Origin: Thiothrix subterranea
Lineage (GTDB): Bacteria > Pseudomonadota > Gammaproteobacteria > Thiotrichales > Thiotrichaceae
Length of the DNA stretch: 64,000 bases
Assembly (NCBI RefSeq): GCF_016772315.1
Contig: NZ_CP053482.1
Location: 3,591,501 to 3,655,500, forward strand
Direction: 5' to 3'
Shown here one piece after another: positions 42,184-50,978 of the stretch; the stretch's first letter is position 1, and the number at the start of each line of letters is the position of its first letter. Below the pieces are notes generated by a model, which searched no databases, was not told where the DNA came from, and was given only the letters and a program-made list of their open reading frames with translations. A program made the translations under genes and the position numbers.

Positions 42184-42513
42184 TTAATGTTTCACGATTT
42201 TTGAAAACATTTGGATAATGACCACGCCCGCAATGATCATGCCCATGCCAATAACAGCGGGTAAATCCAGCCGTTCATCGTACATAACAATGCCAATGAC
42301 GCTGATCAGCACAATCCCCAGCCCTGACCATACCGCATAAGTGAACCCCAATGGCAGGGTGCGCAGCGCGAGCGTCATGAAATAAAACGCAAACCCATAA
42401 CCCACGACCATGATCAGGGTAGGGATGGGCTTGGTAAATTCTTCTGTCGCCCGCAATGAACTGGTGGCAATGACTTCAGCGATGATAGCAAGCGCAAGGT
42501 AAAAATAAGACAT
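42184..42513 (-). CDS. Small multidrug resistance (SMR) family transporter
   Basis: A 109-residue protein with four transmembrane helices. The active Glu is present in A-I-I-A-E-V-I-A-T-S near residue 13, followed by the SMR pattern G-Y-G-F-A-F-Y-F and Y-A-V-W-S-G-L-G. It dimerises and exports cationic compounds with proton exchange; members close to EmrE/QacE handle quaternary amines, while others export guanidinium. The substrate is not known. It is transcribed toward pstS, and no Pho box precedes it. Confidence 0.88.
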   Translation of the reverse strand: MSYFYLALAIIAEVIATSSLRATEEFTKPIPTLIMVVGYGFAFYFMTLALRTLPLGFTYAVWSGLGIVLISVIGIVMYDERLDLPAVIGMGMIIAGVVIIQMFSKIVKH

Positions 42514-42670
42514 AAGTTAGGGTTTTGGTTTTACACAACAAAGGACTGGTATCATAAACGGAATGCGAGTGTTATGGCATTGGATTCTTACCTATTATCG
42601 CCTTGTCATCAGTGTGTATTAGAGTTTTGTTATATTCAAGCATGACAAGACCCCACAGAGTGATCGTAAA

Positions 42671-43114
42671 ATGAATGATAAAAAACATTGTGCAATGGAT
42701 ACCCGTGATTTAGTCACGCTATTGGCTGACTTAGCCGAGCAAATTGAAACCTTGATTGGCAAAAAAGGCGCGGTCAGCGTGTTCCGCTATGCAGGCAAGC
42801 AAATGGGCAAACGTTTAGGCGCTGGGCAATCCGGCGATGCGGAGCAGGCACGCGGTATTGTGGCAAAGTTCTTCAAAGACAAAGAGTTTATGGATGACGT
42901 GACGCTGGAAGGCAATGGTGCAGAACTCAGCGGTTGCCGTATCGGTTTGGTATTGCGTGACCGGGGCGTGCAAGCCGGTTCACATGCACTGTGCCATTTC
43001 GGGTTTGGCTTGATTGATGGCGTGACGGAAGCCGTGACAGGGCGCAAGATTATTACCCTGCATGTGGCTTCGGAATACCACGATGACGGCATTACGTGCC
43101 ATGAAACTTGGTAA
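42671..43114 (+). CDS. Hypothetical protein, tentative V4R-like ligand-binding domain
   Basis: A 147-residue soluble protein. The C-terminal half (C-H-F-G-F-G-L-I-D-G, then G-R-K-I-I-T, then D-D-G-I-T-C-H-E) has the general Cys/Gly spacing seen in V4R (4-vinyl reductase-like) domains, which bind small hydrophobic ligands or metals. The match is by pattern only and is weak. The N-terminal third is helical with D-L-A-E-Q-I-E-T-L-I-G. No nearby gene gives a clear role. Confidence 0.55.
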   Translation: MNDKKHCAMDTRDLVTLLADLAEQIETLIGKKGAVSVFRYAGKQMGKRLGAGQSGDAEQARGIVAKFFKDKEFMDDVTLEGNGAELSGCRIGLVLRDRGVQAGSHALCHFGFGLIDGVTEAVTGRKIITLHVASEYHDDGITCHETW

Positions 43115-43199
43115 CAGCACCAATTAAGCGGCGTGGCATCAAATTTGCTTAACATTACCGTGTGACAATACCGCCACCTCACGTTTAGGAACACGGATC

Positions 43200-43508
43200 A
43201 TGAGCCTCAAAAAACAATACCTGAAAACTCGCCCGATTTGCAAAGTCACCTTTCGCATCGGCAAACCTGCTGCGCAAGCGGTCAACACCGTTCATTTAGT
43301 TGGTGATTTTAACGCTTGGGATAGGCAAGTAACCCCGATGACTGCGCTAAAAAATGGTGAATTCACCGCCATGTTGGAATTGGAAACCGCCATGTCGGAA
43401 TACCAGTTTCGCTATTTGTATGACGGGTGTCGCTGGGAAAATGACTGGGAAGCCGATGGTTATGTGACCAACGGTGTGGACGGCGAGAATTCCATCGTTC
43501 GCGTGTGA
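43200..43508 (+). CDS. Isoamylase N-terminal / CBM48-like early-set domain protein
   Basis: A 102-residue single-domain protein with a beta-sandwich sequence (V-H-L-V-G-D-F-N-A-W-D near residues 30-40, then Y-Q-F-R-Y-L-Y-D-G and W-E-N-D), the pattern of AMPK-glycogen-binding/isoamylase N-terminal domains. Catalytic domains are absent. Such stand-alone proteins may bind glycogen or other glucans. It precedes two alpha/beta-hydrolase genes, but no operon link is certain. Confidence 0.8.
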   Translation: MSLKKQYLKTRPICKVTFRIGKPAAQAVNTVHLVGDFNAWDRQVTPMTALKNGEFTAMLELETAMSEYQFRYLYDGCRWENDWEADGYVTNGVDGENSIVRV

Positions 43509-43559
43509 ACCAAAATAAGGTATAAACACCGGTTTCCATAGCGTGATAATGGAGCGCGG

Positions 43560-44519
43560 ATGCCTGCTAGTTTTACCCACGGTTTTGCCTTTGACCCCAG
43601 TTACGGGTATTCGCTGGATGATTTTCTGGCGGTTGCTGTGCCGCCTGCACCGGCTGATTTTGCGGATTTTTGGCAAGCGCGTTATGCCCGTGCTTTGCAG
43701 GTACATCCCCGCCCGCGTATCACCCACACAGGAACGGCGCAGCATGGCTATGAAGTGTACGATTTGCGCTATTGTTCCACCGACCATTGCATGATTCGCG
43801 GGTGGGTATTGATTCCGCAACACCAGCCAGTGACGCGGGCGCTGGTATTTGGGCACGGTTACGGCGGTTGTGACGGCGCGGATTTTCGGTTGCGACCAGA
43901 AGGCACGGCGTTGGTGTTTCCGTGTTTGCGGGGGTTATCGCGCAGCCAACATCCGCCGATTTCGGCGAATCCGGCATTTCATGTGTTGCATGACATCGAC
44001 AAGCCGGATCGCTATGTGATTGGCGGTTGTGTGGATGATGTGTGGCTGGCGGTGTCGGCGGCGCAGATGTTGTTTCCGGCGGCGACGGGGCATATTGGCT
44101 ATTCCGGCATCAGTTTCGGGGGCGGGATTGGAGCATTGGCGTTGCCGTGGGATGCGCGGATTCAGCGGGCGCATGTGAATGTACCGACGTTTGGCAATCA
44201 GCCCTTGCGCTTGCAATTGCCGACCATTGGCAGCGGCGCGGCGGTGCAGCGTTACCAGCAGCAACACGGGAATGTGTTGAATACCTTGCAATATTATGAT
44301 GCCGCGAATGCCGCGCAGTGGATTCAGCAGCCCATGCACGTTGCAGCAGCCTTGTTTGACCCCGCCGTTGCACCACCGGGGCAGTTTGCGGTGTACAACG
44401 CTTTGCCGGGGGAGAAAACGCTGTTTGTGCTGGAGGCAGGGCATTTTGATTACCCTAAGCGGGCAGAACAGGAACAGACGCTATTGCAGGAGTTGGAAGG
44501 GTTTTTCGCGCTATTGTAA
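43560..44519 (+). CDS. Acetyl xylan esterase / cephalosporin C deacetylase (AXE1)-like hydrolase
   Basis: A 319-residue alpha/beta hydrolase. It has the oxyanion-side motif F-G-H-G-Y-G-G near residue 100, the nucleophile elbow Y-S-G-I-S-F-G-G-G near 181 and a C-terminal His in E-A-G-H-F-D. These follow the AXE1 family, whose members deacetylate sugars and cephalosporins. No signal peptide is seen, so the enzyme should be cytoplasmic. Natural substrate unknown. The following gene encodes another alpha/beta hydrolase. Confidence 0.72.
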   Translation: MPASFTHGFAFDPSYGYSLDDFLAVAVPPAPADFADFWQARYARALQVHPRPRITHTGTAQHGYEVYDLRYCSTDHCMIRGWVLIPQHQPVTRALVFGHGYGGCDGADFRLRPEGTALVFPCLRGLSRSQHPPISANPAFHVLHDIDKPDRYVIGGCVDDVWLAVSAAQMLFPAATGHIGYSGISFGGGIGALALPWDARIQRAHVNVPTFGNQPLRLQLPTIGSGAAVQRYQQQHGNVLNTLQYYDAANAAQWIQQPMHVAAALFDPAVAPPGQFAVYNALPGEKTLFVLEAGHFDYPKRAEQEQTLLQELEGFFALL

Positions 44520-44595
44520 AACGCTTGCAATATCGCACGCTTATGATGCGCCCATCGAAACAATGATTGTCGCAAACAGTAAGAAGGTCAGGTCA

Positions 44596-45324
44596 ATGCA
44601 ACGCGAATATCACCGCTGGCACAGTCCCCGCATGGGGCGGATGATGGAGTTGCTGGTTTTTGGGCACGCGGGAGCCAAGGTGCTGGTATTTCCGACCCGT
44701 GACGGGCGTTTCGATGAATACGAAAAGTTGCGCATTGTGCAGCAGCTTGCGCCCAAGATTAATGCAGGGCAATTGCAACTGTTTTGTGTGGATAGCGTGG
44801 ATCACGATGCGCTGTATTGTTTTTGGAAACACCCTGCCGAACGTATCCGCCGTCACATGCAGTTTGAGGATTACATCCTGCATGAGGTGTTGCCGTTTAT
44901 GCAGCATAAGAATCAGCACCCTTGCACCATTGCCCACGGCTGTAGTTTGGGGGCGTTCCATGCCGCCAATATCGCGTTTCGGCATCCGCACTTGTTTCAA
45001 AAACTGAGTGCATTTTCAGGGCGTTATGACTTGACGATGCAGACGGAAAGTTTTTCCGATCTGTTCAACGGGTATTATGACGACAATATCTATTTTCATA
45101 CCCCGACGCATTTTTTGCCGAATTTGCACTGTGAGGGGCGATTACAGCATTTGCGGCAAATGGATATTGTGTTAGTGATCGGCAAGGAAGATCCGTTTCT
45201 GGGGAATAATCACTATTTGAGCCAGATATTGCACGGCAAAGGTATTCGGCACCAGTTGCATGAGTGGCATGAGCGGGCGCACCGGGGCTATTACTGGCGG
45301 CGTATGGCGCCGTTGTACGTGTGA
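44596..45324 (+). CDS. Esterase D/PHB-depolymerase-type alpha/beta hydrolase
   Basis: I use the ATG at 44596 after AGGTCA, giving 242 residues. The nucleophile elbow is H-G-C-S-L-G-A-F-H near residue 118, and R-G-Y-Y-W carries the likely terminal His region (H-E-R-A-H-R-G). It fits the putative esterase family (PF00756-like) of proteins without signal peptides. Ser, Asp and His candidates are all present, so it is probably active. Substrate unknown. Confidence 0.75.
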   Translation: MQREYHRWHSPRMGRMMELLVFGHAGAKVLVFPTRDGRFDEYEKLRIVQQLAPKINAGQLQLFCVDSVDHDALYCFWKHPAERIRRHMQFEDYILHEVLPFMQHKNQHPCTIAHGCSLGAFHAANIAFRHPHLFQKLSAFSGRYDLTMQTESFSDLFNGYYDDNIYFHTPTHFLPNLHCEGRLQHLRQMDIVLVIGKEDPFLGNNHYLSQILHGKGIRHQLHEWHERAHRGYYWRRMAPLYV

Positions 45325-45330
45325 TTTCGT

Positions 45331-45348
45331 CCGACACAATATTGTCAC
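45331..45348 (+). promoter_or_regulatory. Weak candidate PhoB box upstream of ppk2
   Basis: CCGACAC-aata-TTGTCAC: two heptamers 11 bp apart, about 70 bp before the ppk2 start. Only two units and moderate matches, so tentative. Confidence 0.4.
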
Positions 45349-45420
45349 ATAGAAACGTTAGTATTCCGCTTGAAGCAAGGATTATGTTAATTCCCACCGT
45401 TGAGAATGCGAGGAATAGGA

Positions 45421-46344
45421 ATGGATTACGACAATGTGACGGAAGACTTTAGCCGCGACTGGCTACAAGCGGAACTGGACGATACCTTGGATGACATGAT
45501 CGAGATGGAATTCAGCGAACCCATGCTCAGCGAGGAAATCCGCAAAATCTACAAGCGCCAGCACCCGGATATGTTGGATAACCGCACTTATTACACCAAC
45601 CTGCTACGCCTCCAATCTGAGCTGATCAAGCTGCAATACTGGGTTGAGAAGACCAATGCCAAAGTGCTGATTATCTGCGAAGGGCGCGATTCCGCAGGCA
45701 AGGGTGGTGTGATTAAGCGCATTACCCAGCGTCTGAATCCGCGTGTTGCGCGTGTGGTGGCCTTGCAAAAGCCGAGCGACCGCGAAATGACCCAATGGTA
45801 TTTCCAGCGTTATGTGCCGCACCTGCCTGCGGGCGGTGAGATCGTGCTGTTTGACCGTTCTTGGTACAACCGCGCTGGTGTCGAGCGAGTAATGGGATTT
45901 GCGTCCGACAATCAGGTGGAACAATTTCTGCAAGACGTGCCGGAATTCGAGCGCATGTTGGTGCGTTCCGGCATTATTGTGCTGAAATACTGGTTCTCGA
46001 TTACGGATGAGGAACAGCAGTTGCGCTTCCTGACGCGCATTCATGACCCGATGAAACAGTGGAAACTCAGCCCAATGGATTTGCAGTCGCGTGTGCGTTG
46101 GGAAGATTACACCAAGGCGAAGGAGGAAATGTTCGAGCGCACCAATATCCCGGAAGCGCCTTGGTACATCGTCGAGGGTAATGATAAGAAGCGCGAACGT
46201 CTGAACTGCATCGAGCATATTTTGTCGAAAATTCCGTATGAAGATGTCGCTACAGAGAAAGTGACGCTGCCGGAGCGGGTGTTCAACCCGGATTATGAGC
46301 GGCGCACGTTGCCGGATGATCTTTACGTGCCGAAGATTTATTGA
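45421..46344 (+). CDS. ppk2: Polyphosphate kinase 2 (PPK2, class I-type)
   Basis: 307 residues from the ATG at 45421, which follows GAGGAATAGG. It has Walker A G-R-D-S-A-G-K-G-G near residue 90, the lid/Walker B-like block F-D-R-S-W-Y-N-R-A-G near 144-153 and R-W-E-D-Y-T-K-A-K, all typical of PPK2. These enzymes use polyphosphate to phosphorylate NDPs or NMPs (or make polyphosphate from GTP/ATP) in the cytoplasm. The single-domain layout suggests class I. It lies in the PHO island with a possible Pho box, matching a role in polyphosphate use when Pi is low. Confidence 0.93.
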   Translation: MDYDNVTEDFSRDWLQAELDDTLDDMIEMEFSEPMLSEEIRKIYKRQHPDMLDNRTYYTNLLRLQSELIKLQYWVEKTNAKVLIICEGRDSAGKGGVIKRITQRLNPRVARVVALQKPSDREMTQWYFQRYVPHLPAGGEIVLFDRSWYNRAGVERVMGFASDNQVEQFLQDVPEFERMLVRSGIIVLKYWFSITDEEQQLRFLTRIHDPMKQWKLSPMDLQSRVRWEDYTKAKEEMFERTNIPEAPWYIVEGNDKKRERLNCIEHILSKIPYEDVATEKVTLPERVFNPDYERRTLPDDLYVPKIY

Positions 46345-46369
46345 TTAGGGCTGAAGAAACCCCTCCAAA

Positions 46370-46396
46370 CCTCCCCTTGTCAGGGGAGGCTTTTTT
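46370..46396 (+). terminator. Rho-independent terminator after ppk2
   Basis: CCTCCCCT-tgtc-AGGGGAGG followed by C and TTTTTT. It lies between the converging ppk2 and phytase-esterase-like genes. Confidence 0.85.
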
Positions 46397-46403
46397 CTAC
46401 CAC

Positions 46404-48767
46404 TTACTTGATGATATTGCCCAAGTTGATCAACTGGGTTTCACCGTTGTTGTCTTTCACGCCATCGTTGTCGTTGATGATCAAGACATTGCCATTGGCG
46501 AGTACGGCTGAACCTTCGATCTTTTCCATCACCGGGCTACCAGTGGCTTTCAGGTCTGGCAGGATGTCGCGTACCAAGGTCTTGGCAACGGTTGCACCCG
46601 CCGCTACGCCGTTGGTGTCGATGCGGTACAGGCGTTTGATGGCAGCATCCGGCCCGCCTTGGTTATCACGCTCGACCACCAAGAATTGACCGTTACCCAG
46701 CGAAGTCAAGTCAGACAAACCGACCCAGCCGCCGTTTTTGGACGCGACCGCATCCAGCGGGTAAAACACAAAGCTCCAAGTTTTGGTCGCGGTGTCGTAG
46801 ATGCCGATGCGTGGGTTGGCTTCCTTGTTCCAAGCGCGTTGGAAGGCGACGTAAGCCCGCCCGTTGTATTCCGCCACGCCTTCAAAGCCGAAACGGATTT
46901 GCTTGCTATTAATGTCGGCTGGCAGCGGGATGGCTTGCTGGATAATGCCGTTAGCGTCGGTCTTGAACAGCAGGTTAGCACTATTAACCGGGCGAGCTGC
47001 TTCACCCACCGTGCCTGCACCTTCGGAGGCAATCCAGAAACCGCCATCGCTGGCAACCGCTACACCTTCGGGGTCAAGGTTGACGGTTTTGTCGGCGTTG
47101 ATCATGGCTTTCAGGTCGGCACTGTCAAACACGTCTTTGCGGGTATCGCTGTCGGCTTTGGCAGCCGCATCAACCGTGGCAACGGGCAAACTTCCCAGCA
47201 CACTGTTTAGGTCGCTGATTTTGGCAGCAACGCTCAGCTTGGCAGGTTTACTGGATACGTCCAGTTTGAAGATGCGGTTTTGCTGGTAAACGCTGTCTTC
47301 GATCGCGTACACCGCGTTGGCATCATTCGGCGTCGCGGCAAGACCCGACATTGCACCCCACGCTACCGGCTGACCACTGGCATCATCGGTGGAAATAACC
47401 GTCGGGTATGCAGCGGTTTTGTCTTCGTAGCGGTAAATGTTCAGTGTTGAGCGAATAATGTCAGCACGCGCATCGACTTCGCTGGCAGCAATCAACAAAT
47501 TGCGCGATGGAATCGCCAGCACACCTTCCGGCCCTGAACCCGCTGGCAACACTTGTTTCAGCACAGGTTTGCTGTTGTCGTTGGCGTTGTAGACGAAGAC
47601 GGAGTTGGAGCGCTCGGACGCAACAAACAGGAATTTATTGGATTCAAAAGTGCCAGAATCGGCATTTTCCGGTTCATTGCCTTTGTTTTTGGAGCGGTCA
47701 TCGGGGTAGTGACCCATGCGGATGGTTTGATGTTCCATGCTATTGCCTGCCGCAAACACCACCTCACCTTTGGTATTGAAAATGGTGAAACCACGGCTGC
47801 CACCCAACCAGTCGCCTTCGTCAGCGGTGACGAACAAGTCGGTGGATAACCACGTTACGCCATCCGGTTCACGTGCGATGGCACTCAATGTACCGTCGGT
47901 GGTAATCAGCGCCGGGACTTCTTCTTTGGTGTCGATTTTGTCGAGGTCTACCGCGCCTGCATTGAAATGGTTAGTGATTTTGCCATCGACTAAGTTCACC
48001 AAGGCGATGTGGTTGTTTTCTTGTAAGGTCACGACGGCGATGTTATTGCTGTTAATGTCGACGTATTCCGGCTCTGGGTCGCCGGGGGCAACGTCGGCTA
48101 AGCCGCTCATGTCAACTTTGCGGCTTGTCCATGCGCTGGGTTCGCCTTTGAGGTCGATGATCATTAGATAACCGGCGGGTGATTGGGGAATCGCGCCACT
48201 GTTCACGCTTTCATCGCGTTCGTTTTCGATGGCAATGGCGGCGTAATTACCGTCAGGGCTAACTGCTACGGAATCCGGTTGACCGCCAAGGTCGAGGGAG
48301 GCAACCACGGTTTTGCTGCTAAGGCTGACCACATCCAGTTTGCCGCTGGCATTGATGAAGTCGGCGGAGGTGTTGACACCGACCAGCGCGTAATTGCCTT
48401 TGACGGCAACGGAGGTCGGTTCGCCGCTCATTTTCAGTTTGCCAGCGGCTTTGGGTTTGGTCGGGTCGGTGATGTCAACGAAACCGATGGATTTGCTAGG
48501 GCTGTCGCTGTAAATCAGTGTCATGCCATCGGTGCTGGCGGCGACGATTTCAGCGGCGGTTGTGTCAGCAACATTGCAATCAGCATCCAGTTGCAGGCAC
48601 ACCGGAAACGAGGCAACGCGATTGAAATTTTTGGTGGTGGTGGTTGCCGGGGTGGTGGTGTTATCCGTGCCAGTGCTGGTTTCGTTGTTGTTATCGTTAC
48701 AGGCACTTAAGCCGAGTGTGACCGCGAGCGCGAGGGCGCACAGTTTTAGGGAAACAGGTAGGCGCAT
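46404..48767 (-). CDS. Lipoprotein with choice-of-anchor-I-like and phytase-esterase-like domains
   Basis: 787 residues from the ATG at 48767 (GGAG upstream). The N-terminus is a lipoprotein signal peptide ending L-S-A-C-N-D-N-N, then a Thr-rich linker. Residues ~50-450 form a beta-propeller-like region (V-S-P-D-G-N-Y-A-A-I-A-I-E-N-E near 180) like choice-of-anchor-I proteins. The C-terminal ~330 residues match the esterase-like activity of phytase family (D-P-E-G-V-A...G-G-F-W-I-A-S-E-G and G-F-E-G-V-A-E-Y). It is probably a surface or periplasmic phosphoesterase, in line with neighbouring phosphatases. Substrate (phytate or other organophosphate) is inferred. Confidence 0.78.
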   Translation of the reverse strand: MRLPVSLKLCALALAVTLGLSACNDNNNETSTGTDNTTTPATTTTKNFNRVASFPVCLQLDADCNVADTTAAEIVAASTDGMTLIYSDSPSKSIGFVDITDPTKPKAAGKLKMSGEPTSVAVKGNYALVGVNTSADFINASGKLDVVSLSSKTVVASLDLGGQPDSVAVSPDGNYAAIAIENERDESVNSGAIPQSPAGYLMIIDLKGEPSAWTSRKVDMSGLADVAPGDPEPEYVDINSNNIAVVTLQENNHIALVNLVDGKITNHFNAGAVDLDKIDTKEEVPALITTDGTLSAIAREPDGVTWLSTDLFVTADEGDWLGGSRGFTIFNTKGEVVFAAGNSMEHQTIRMGHYPDDRSKNKGNEPENADSGTFESNKFLFVASERSNSVFVYNANDNSKPVLKQVLPAGSGPEGVLAIPSRNLLIAASEVDARADIIRSTLNIYRYEDKTAAYPTVISTDDASGQPVAWGAMSGLAATPNDANAVYAIEDSVYQQNRIFKLDVSSKPAKLSVAAKISDLNSVLGSLPVATVDAAAKADSDTRKDVFDSADLKAMINADKTVNLDPEGVAVASDGGFWIASEGAGTVGEAARPVNSANLLFKTDANGIIQQAIPLPADINSKQIRFGFEGVAEYNGRAYVAFQRAWNKEANPRIGIYDTATKTWSFVFYPLDAVASKNGGWVGLSDLTSLGNGQFLVVERDNQGGPDAAIKRLYRIDTNGVAAGATVAKTLVRDILPDLKATGSPVMEKIEGSAVLANGNVLIINDNDGVKDNNGETQLINLGNIIK

Positions 48768-48823
48768 GAAGGACTCCATAGCTGGGGATTAATAAAATAA
48801 TCCGTAGAGTCTGAGAAGGTAAT

Positions 48824-48852
48824 GTTAAGAATTGCTAACAGCATGATGAATA
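48824..48852 (-). promoter_or_regulatory. Candidate PhoB box upstream of the phytase-esterase-like gene
   Basis: The minus strand reads TATTCAT-catg-CTGTTAG-caat-TCTTAAC, three heptamers at an 11-bp period, about 57 bp before the start at 48767. Individual units are degenerate. Confidence 0.45.
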
Positions 48853-48867
48853 TTTCATTAAATAACA

Positions 48868-48896
48868 TTATCACAAAAACATCACCAAACATTCGC
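48868..48896 (+). promoter_or_regulatory. Candidate PhoB box upstream of the CpdB-like gene
   Basis: TTATCAC-aaaa-ACATCAC-caaa-CATTCGC at an 11-bp period, about 64 bp before the start at 48960. Two fair units and one poor one. Confidence 0.42.
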
Positions 48897-48959
48897 ACCC
48901 CTGTAACCCTTCAGTCAGCACCATGCGCTGGATTCTCAACGTTTCCTACGGAGCGCCCC

Positions 48960-50948
48960 ATGAAGCTGAAAAACGTCCACAGACCTTGGTCATTGAGTAT
49001 TCTTTTAGCCTTATCTGCCAGTGTCCTGCTGATTTCTGGTTGCAACGATAATAATGAAACCGCTACCACGAGTGACACGACTAACACCACCAGCGCGGCG
49101 AAAACCACCCTCGCTATCCTCGCCACCACCGATGTCCACACCAATATCCTGTCTTACGACTACTACAAAACCACCGAAGACAAGACCATCGGTCTGGAAC
49201 GCACCGCTGCCCTGATTCAGCAAGCACGGGCGCAATACCCCAACAGCATCTTGCTGGACAATGGCGACACCCTGCAAGGCACGGCAATGTCGGATTATCA
49301 AGCGGTCGTGAAACCCGTGACGTGTGGCGAAACCGCTGCCCAAATCAAAGTGATGAATTACCTGCGTTACGACGCAATGGCTTACGGCAACCACGAATTC
49401 AACTACGGCTTGCCTTGGCTGGATCAAGTGACTGGCAAGAACGGCTGTGCGGGCGCTAATTTCCCCATCGTGGTTGCCAATGTGCTGAATGTCGATGACA
49501 AAAAACCACGTTACCCTGCAACCACCATCGTCGAAAAAACCATCGACGGCAAACCGCTTAAGATCGGTGTTTTCGGCGTCACCCCACCGCAAATCGTCTT
49601 GTGGGATAAACGCCATCTGGATGGCAAAGTCGTCACCGAAGGCATCAAGGAAGGCGCGACCAAAGCCGTGGCAGAACTCAAAGCCAAGGGTGCTGACATC
49701 ATCGTTGCGCTCAACCACGGCGGCATGACCAAACAACCTTACTCCGCCGAGTTGGAAAGCGCCGGTAATTACGTGGCAGAAGTACCCGGCATTCATGCGA
49801 TGATCATGGGGCATTCCCACAGCTTTTTCCCGGATGGCAAAGCCTACGCCGATATTCCGAAGGTGGATAACAAAACCGGCAAAGTGAATGGCGTACCTGC
49901 GGTGATGCCCGGTTTCTGGGGCAACCATTTGGGCGTGATCACGCTGGAGCTGGAGCAAAAAGATGGCAAATGGTCAGTCGCCAGTTCCAAAAGCGAAATC
50001 CGCCCGATTGCGATTAAAGATGCCGCAGGCACAACCACTGGCTACGTCGCACCCGATCCACAAGTGAAAACCTTGGTGCAAGCGGAACACGATGCCACGG
50101 TCACTTACGTCAGTACCCCGATTGGCACGAGCGAAATGCCGATTGCCAGCTTCTTTTCGCACGTGGGGGATACCACCGCGCTGGAGCTGATCAATAAGGC
50201 GCAAACCCGCTACGTCAATGATTACGTGAAAGCCAATTTGCCACAATACGCCAGCTTGCCGGTGTTATCAGCCGCAGCACCGTTTAAGATGAATTTCCGG
50301 GGGTCGGGTTACACCGATATTCCTGCCGGTGGGGTGGCAATCAAGAACGTTGCCGACTTGTACCTTTACCCGAATACTGTGCAAGCGGTGAAAATTGACG
50401 GCAAAGCGGTTAAAGCCTGGTTGGAAAAATCCGCGCAATATTTCAAGACCATTGACCCGACCAAGGCCGAGGCTCAGGAATTGATTGATAGCACTTTCCC
50501 GTCCTACAACTTTGACGTGATAGATGGCGTGACGTATGAGATTGATGTTGCCGCCGCCGTGGGCAGCCGTATCAAGAACCTGAGTTACCAAGGCGTGCCA
50601 GTGACGGATACGCAGGAATTCATCGTGGCCACCAACAATTACCGTGCTTCTGGCGGCGGTGGGTTTGCCGGTTTGAATGGTAGCCAGACGATTTTTGAAT
50701 CACCGGATACCAACCGCGACATGATTGTGGAATACATCAAAACCACCAAAACCCTGACCAAAGCGAATAGCGGTGCGGATAAGAACTGGCGTTTTGCCCC
50801 GACACTGACCGGAGGCACAGTCACGTTCAAATCGGCTTGCGACAAGCTGGTGGTGGCGACGGCTGATGACATTGCCAATGTGACCCAAACCAGTGCGGCT
50901 AAAGACGAGAACGGTGACTGTACTTACAGCATCGACTTGAGCAAGTAA
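48960..50948 (+). CDS. CpdB-like 2',3'-cyclic-nucleotide phosphodiesterase/nucleotidase lipoprotein
   Basis: I start at 48960 so that the product begins M-K-L-K-N-V-H-R with a lipoprotein signal peptide ending L-I-S-G-C-N-D-N-N; 662 residues. The N-terminal metallophosphoesterase has A-T-T-D-V-H-T-N-I, L-D-N-G-D-T-L-Q-G, Y-G-N-H-E-F-N-Y-G, A-L-N-H-G-G and G-H-S-H-S-F-F, all metal ligands intact. The C-terminal nucleotidase domain has N-N-Y-R-A-S-G-G-G-G-F. This pattern follows CpdB, which hydrolyses 2',3'-cyclic nucleotides and 3'-nucleotides in the periplasm. Divergent from the phytase-esterase-like gene. An IS630 element has inserted just after its stop. Confidence 0.87.
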   Translation: MKLKNVHRPWSLSILLALSASVLLISGCNDNNETATTSDTTNTTSAAKTTLAILATTDVHTNILSYDYYKTTEDKTIGLERTAALIQQARAQYPNSILLDNGDTLQGTAMSDYQAVVKPVTCGETAAQIKVMNYLRYDAMAYGNHEFNYGLPWLDQVTGKNGCAGANFPIVVANVLNVDDKKPRYPATTIVEKTIDGKPLKIGVFGVTPPQIVLWDKRHLDGKVVTEGIKEGATKAVAELKAKGADIIVALNHGGMTKQPYSAELESAGNYVAEVPGIHAMIMGHSHSFFPDGKAYADIPKVDNKTGKVNGVPAVMPGFWGNHLGVITLELEQKDGKWSVASSKSEIRPIAIKDAAGTTTGYVAPDPQVKTLVQAEHDATVTYVSTPIGTSEMPIASFFSHVGDTTALELINKAQTRYVNDYVKANLPQYASLPVLSAAAPFKMNFRGSGYTDIPAGGVAIKNVADLYLYPNTVQAVKIDGKAVKAWLEKSAQYFKTIDPTKAEAQELIDSTFPSYNFDVIDGVTYEIDVAAAVGSRIKNLSYQGVPVTDTQEFIVATNNYRASGGGGFAGLNGSQTIFESPDTNRDMIVEYIKTTKTLTKANSGADKNWRFAPTLTGGTVTFKSACDKLVVATADDIANVTQTSAAKDENGDCTYSIDLSK

Positions 50949-50978
50949 GCCTTTTTTGAGCGACCGCCTAGTGCATCG

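Noticed and set aside
49011-49958. 315-residue frame antisense to the CpdB-like gene
   Set aside because: Opposite strand of a clear phosphoesterase with all motifs; open only because of codon bias.
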